64,000 bases of DNA from assembly GCA_964036665.1 (NCBI GenBank), contig OZ038526.1:20522001-20586000 (forward strand). The letters are read 5' to 3'. The stretch comes from Gordius sp. MW1 (lineage: Eukaryota; Nematomorpha; Gordioida; Gordea; Gordiidae). The notes under the pieces are model-generated. The model did no database searches, was not told the origin of the DNA, and was given only the letters and a program-made list of their open reading frames with translations. Position numbers and translations under genes: made by a program. Shown piece after piece: positions 60,902-64,000 of this stretch (its first letter is position 1; every line of letters starts with the position of its first letter).

Positions 60902-62423
60902 CAGAAGTCAGATATGTTTGGAATTTTCTACCCGAACCCGGCCCGATTCATTTTTTTAACTTCCTTGGCTCGAACCCTTTTAAGTGTCCGCCCGAATCGT
61001 TAAAGCTGCCCGAACTCCCTGGCCCGATTAATAGGTCACAAAATTTTAATTGCTAATGCGTTTAGGTTAATAAAAAAATTTCAATTAGTAATGCTTAGTT
61101 TTTTTGATATAAAAAACTATATTTTGCTATAGGATATAATGGGGAAAGTTTCTATTAGAAACACAAAAATGGTATGGGAATTAATTATGTATCAGAAAAA
61201 TATGTTATAGGGGAGATAAGGGAATAAAAAGGGCGACCCGGAGCAAAAAAAGAGTGATATGAAAATTAATTATTATAGAAATAAGTAATAGCGTAGATTT
61301 AATGAATAAAAAGACGAATTGCAAAATGGGGAAGCTTTGTTTAACCAATTTTATTTGTTAAAAAAATTAAATGAAGTAGAATTAAATTTAGCACTTATAT
61401 GTGCATTAGAGGTGTGCACGGATCAATCCGATCCGTCCGAACTCGGATTCGGACGGATCGGATCATCATTTTAATTTTGGAAGTCGGATCGGATCAACAT
61501 TTTATTTTAGTCGGATCGGATTTTCAAATTTAAAATAAACAATAATAAAATAAGTTCTAATTAATTAAATTAATAATTTTTAGTATACCTTTTCATAATT
61601 ATCTTTGCATTCTTTTACCATTTTGATGCCCAATACCACCTCTCACCTTACTTACCCTAATTATATAGCGTTTTTCTTGTTTGGCGAGAAAGAAGCTAGT
61701 GTGTCAATGATAAATCACCATCTTCCGTTTCCTTTTTAGCACACGCATCTCTTTCTATCTCAACTCAACTCCGAAAATTATCAATCACAATCTCCCCTTT
61801 CCTTAAGGCACCCGCGTAGCTCTTTCCCCGAATTAAACCAGAAAATTTAGATTCTTTATTATTTTTATATAATAATATGGAATTAGTCAAATAAAATTTT
61901 ACATTTATTTCAGGTCTATTAAAATTGCTATACCTTATTTTTATGTATTTTTAATTTAATCATCAATAAAAAGTTCTGTTCGTAAAATTTTAATTTAAAA
62001 ATTTCGGATCGGATTGGATCGTATTTAGATTTTAAAAAACTCGGATCGGATTTGGATTTTAAAAAACTCGGATCGGATGGATATAAAATTTTTCAAAAAC
62101 CCCTCGGATCGGATCAAATCTCTAATGTGCATACATTGTGTGCAAATGGCATGACGCCTTTGTTTTAAGTCTAGACGGCACATGCGTATGGCTAACAATG
62201 AAAGGGTTACATAAATATAAATATTTCAATCCTTTCCAAAGCTTAGCTAAGAAATGGAGTGGGCAAAGATTTAATTTGGAGGTAACAGCATTCGCGATAC
62301 ACAATCTAATACAAATGAACAAGATAATATACTATGATTTTTATTTAATTATGCCCGAATCTTATCCGAAAATTAAAATTTAAGACAGTTGCCACCCCAC
62401 GGGCCGGGCATTTCTGGCCTCTG
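60902..62423. mobile_element. hAT-like element with CCCGGCCCG ends, opened by another hAT
   Basis: The ends CAGAAGTCAGATATG (60902) and inverse CAGAGGCCAGAAATG (62423) agree at 12 of 15 positions. CCCGAACCCGGCCCG on the left and CGGGCCGGGC on the right form the subterminal zones. No 8-bp target duplication is evident. Inside, an open frame is split by the insertion at 61407-62124: about 29 codons before it (61312-61398) and 62133-62385 after it, where CVWLTMKGLHKYKYFNPFQ and IHNLIQMNKIIYYDFYLI are seen. The protein is not one I recognise as a transposase. A left-end relative lies near 27020. Confidence 0.55.
61407..62124. mobile_element. hAT-type element with CGGATCGGATC clusters
   Basis: The exact 8-bp target duplication ATGTGCAT flanks it (61399-61406 and 62125-62132). 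The ends are TAGAGGTGTGCACGGATC and the inverse of TAGAGATTTGATCCGATCC. CGGATCGGAT words crowd 61425-61520 on the left and 62005-62115 on the right; the 480-bp centre is AT-rich. No coding sequence. It lies inside the 60902-62423 element. Confidence 0.9.
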
Positions 62424-62621
62424 ATTTATACGCCTCTTTAGAATAAATGTCCTATCTGTCCTCGTTATATTTCTAATATAATATTTATCCATTGATCAGT
62501 TTTAAATTTTTGAAGATAAATATTAAATTTGAGCATATAAAATAGCGTTTGTTTTTGAATAAAGTGTGCCTTAGATGGCGGCCTACACCTTTACTCAAAC
62601 ATAATCAGCTGTTTTCTAGTG

Positions 62622-63400
62622 TAGTGTTTCGATCTCGTCTCGGGAGAGATTATAAAAATCTCTCAGTCTCGTCCCGACTTTTTAAAAAAAAATATATACG
62701 GAATAAAAATTTCTCCTGTTTTATTAAAAATATAAAATAAGTGTTAAAAAATACAAATGGCAAACTTTTATATTTTTTGATAAGCTTTAATACACAAAAA
62801 TTTAGCGGAACACGACATCTCATTGACAATATAAAGATATGATTAATTCATAAAGATAACATTTTCTATGTTTGCAGAGTAAAAAAACTATAAATTTGGA
62901 GTATAGAAAATTAAATTTTATTGTTCTAGCAACTTATAACACATGTATCAAATTCATTGTGTCTGTCAACTATAAATACACTCAGAAAATTATAAGTTCG
63001 CTTATAGTTGACTTAGTTGCATAATTGAGAAATTGAGACCCTTTATTAACCCTGGCTAAAGCTTCAAAGTAGACCTTAACATATTTAAGGCATACGTTTT
63101 AGTCCATTGATATTACCATCATCAATTATAGCTTATAGTGTTTATTGCGTTTACTATAGCGTTATAAACCACAAAGTGCAAGTCACTTTTAATGATAATA
63201 TTATTATTTACAGAATTGATAACAAGTTGCACATAATAAAACGTTGTAAAAACAACAATAAGAGCAGCATTATAATAGGATTAAGGTGTACGTATTTTAA
63301 TTTAAGACAAAAATCATTATAATCAAATTTATATTACAAATAATAACCTTCCAATATTGACTAACTTTGCCATTAAAAATTTATTTATCGAATACAGTAT
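62622..63400. mobile_element. GAGACGA hAT element copy C, inverted, one end
   Basis: It begins TAGTGTTTCGATCTCGTCTC and follows copy A (13822 back to about 12945) in reverse, including CATTGACAATATAAAGATAT and ATTGATATTACCATCATCAA. The GAGACGA cluster is short here. The far end is replaced by the GTCC-type repeat at about 63410. Confidence 0.75.
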
Positions 63401-63404
63401 AGGT

Positions 63405-63540
63405 TCGTGTATTAATTGCTATGCAATTTATGGGCTCGTTTGTCCGTTGATGTTCGTCCGTTTACCCTCCAATGTATTAATTGCTATGCAATTTATGGGC
63501 TCGTTTTTTGGTGTCCGTCCGTCCGTTGTCCGTTACCCTC
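63405..63540. repeat. Tandem pair of about 70 bp with GTCC words
   Basis: GTATTAATTGCTATGCAATT, ATGGGCTCGTTT and CCGTTTACCCTCC occur twice in tandem. Member of the GTCC repeat family seen at 2379 and 26446. Confidence 0.8.
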
Positions 63541-63582
63541 CCTATCTATTTGCATTGGGTATATTAGGTTATCGCTTTTTTA

Positions 63583-63705
63583 AATTAATGCATGAGAAAG
63601 AGGTGCCCCACCCCTCATCTCTATCTCCCTCGCTGTGTTATTTTTTAAATTAATGCATAAGAGGTCCCCCACCCCTCATCTCTATCTCCCTCGGTGTGTT
63701 ATATA
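63583..63705. repeat. Tandem pair of about 65 bp
   Basis: AAATTAATGCAT, GAGGTGCCCCACCCCTCATC and TCTATCTCCCTCGCTGTGTT recur once with few differences. Confidence 0.85.
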
Positions 63706-63745
63706 TAAGATTTGTTAAATTATCTATTATATAATAAACGGGACC

Positions 63746-63968
63746 GGGTCAAAATAGCAAAAAAAAACAGCAGAACTGGTCAGATCAAGATTGGTCAGGA
63801 GGGTTAAGGTTCGGGTTAGTGTTTTAGGTCAGCGTTTTAGGTTAGGGTCAGGGTTAGGATTAGATGCACATCAAATTCCCTCCCCATTTGAGATTTAATT
63901 CTAATATATTGATTATCTAAAATCTTGTTCTGACCAATTCTGCTGTTTTTTTTCTGCTATTTTGACCC
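63746..63968. repeat. MITE with TTAGGG-like centre
   Basis: The ends GGGTCAAAATAGCAAAAAAA and inverse (TTTTCTGCTATTTTGACCC) bound 223 bp, with AACAGCAGAACTGGTCAGA inverted inside. The centre has degenerate GGGTTAG/TTAGGTTAGGG words, which look telomere-derived or convergent. Confidence 0.8.
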
Positions 63969-64000
63969 CGATTCATAATAAACATAAATAAAAGTTGTTT

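Overview
The window reads as nuclear DNA of an AT-rich invertebrate animal. Introns are long and AT-rich, splice sites are GT-AG, and the later exons are GC-rich. Several DNA-transposon superfamilies and Ty3/gypsy-type LTR elements with tRNA-Leu-like primer sites fill the space between and inside genes. An arthropod is a reasonable guess, but nothing seen here proves the phylum.

Two host genes can be followed exon by exon on the + strand with splice phases agreeing at every junction. The first (18965-28967) is a nine-exon C2H2 zinc-finger gene for a 467-residue nuclear protein with seven fingers. The second (43961-60002) is a fifteen-exon gene that I recognise as ZC3H18, the CCCH-finger adaptor between the cap-binding complex and nuclear RNA decay and export. 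Its first two small exons are less certain. A third gene is cut by the left edge: two minus-strand exons (1067-352) encode a BED finger and the start of a hAT/ZBED-type protein.

Layout: 1-1.1 kb, BED/hAT gene start. 1.36-4 kb, repeats with tRNA B-box-like motifs. 5.30-5.77 kb, a CATA microsatellite. 7.7-10.3 kb, an old gypsy remnant. 11.1-18.6 kb, a complete-length but broken gypsy element carrying a hAT insertion. 19-29 kb, the C2H2 gene, whose third intron holds a 2.6 kb foldback element. 29.5-33.3 kb, a piggyBac-like element, a retroelement C-terminal remnant and a Harbinger-like element. 34.8-42.9 kb, a nested nest: an outer hAT-type element holding a short LTR element and a second hAT copy, the latter split by a tandem LTR array. 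43-45.8 kb, small hAT elements and the start of ZC3H18. 45-60 kb, ZC3H18, with introns full of MITEs and large inverted repeats. 60.7-64 kb, nested hAT-like elements and short tandem duplications.

The most unusual theme is a set of hAT-type elements whose ends are each built from clusters of one short word (GAGACGA, GAACTAGTTC, CGGATC, CGGGCC, possibly GAACGCGTTC and GCTCGAGC). Four have 8-bp target duplications that can be read directly, three exact and one with a single mismatch. I found no bacterial-type systems, CRISPR arrays, rRNA or convincing tRNA genes.
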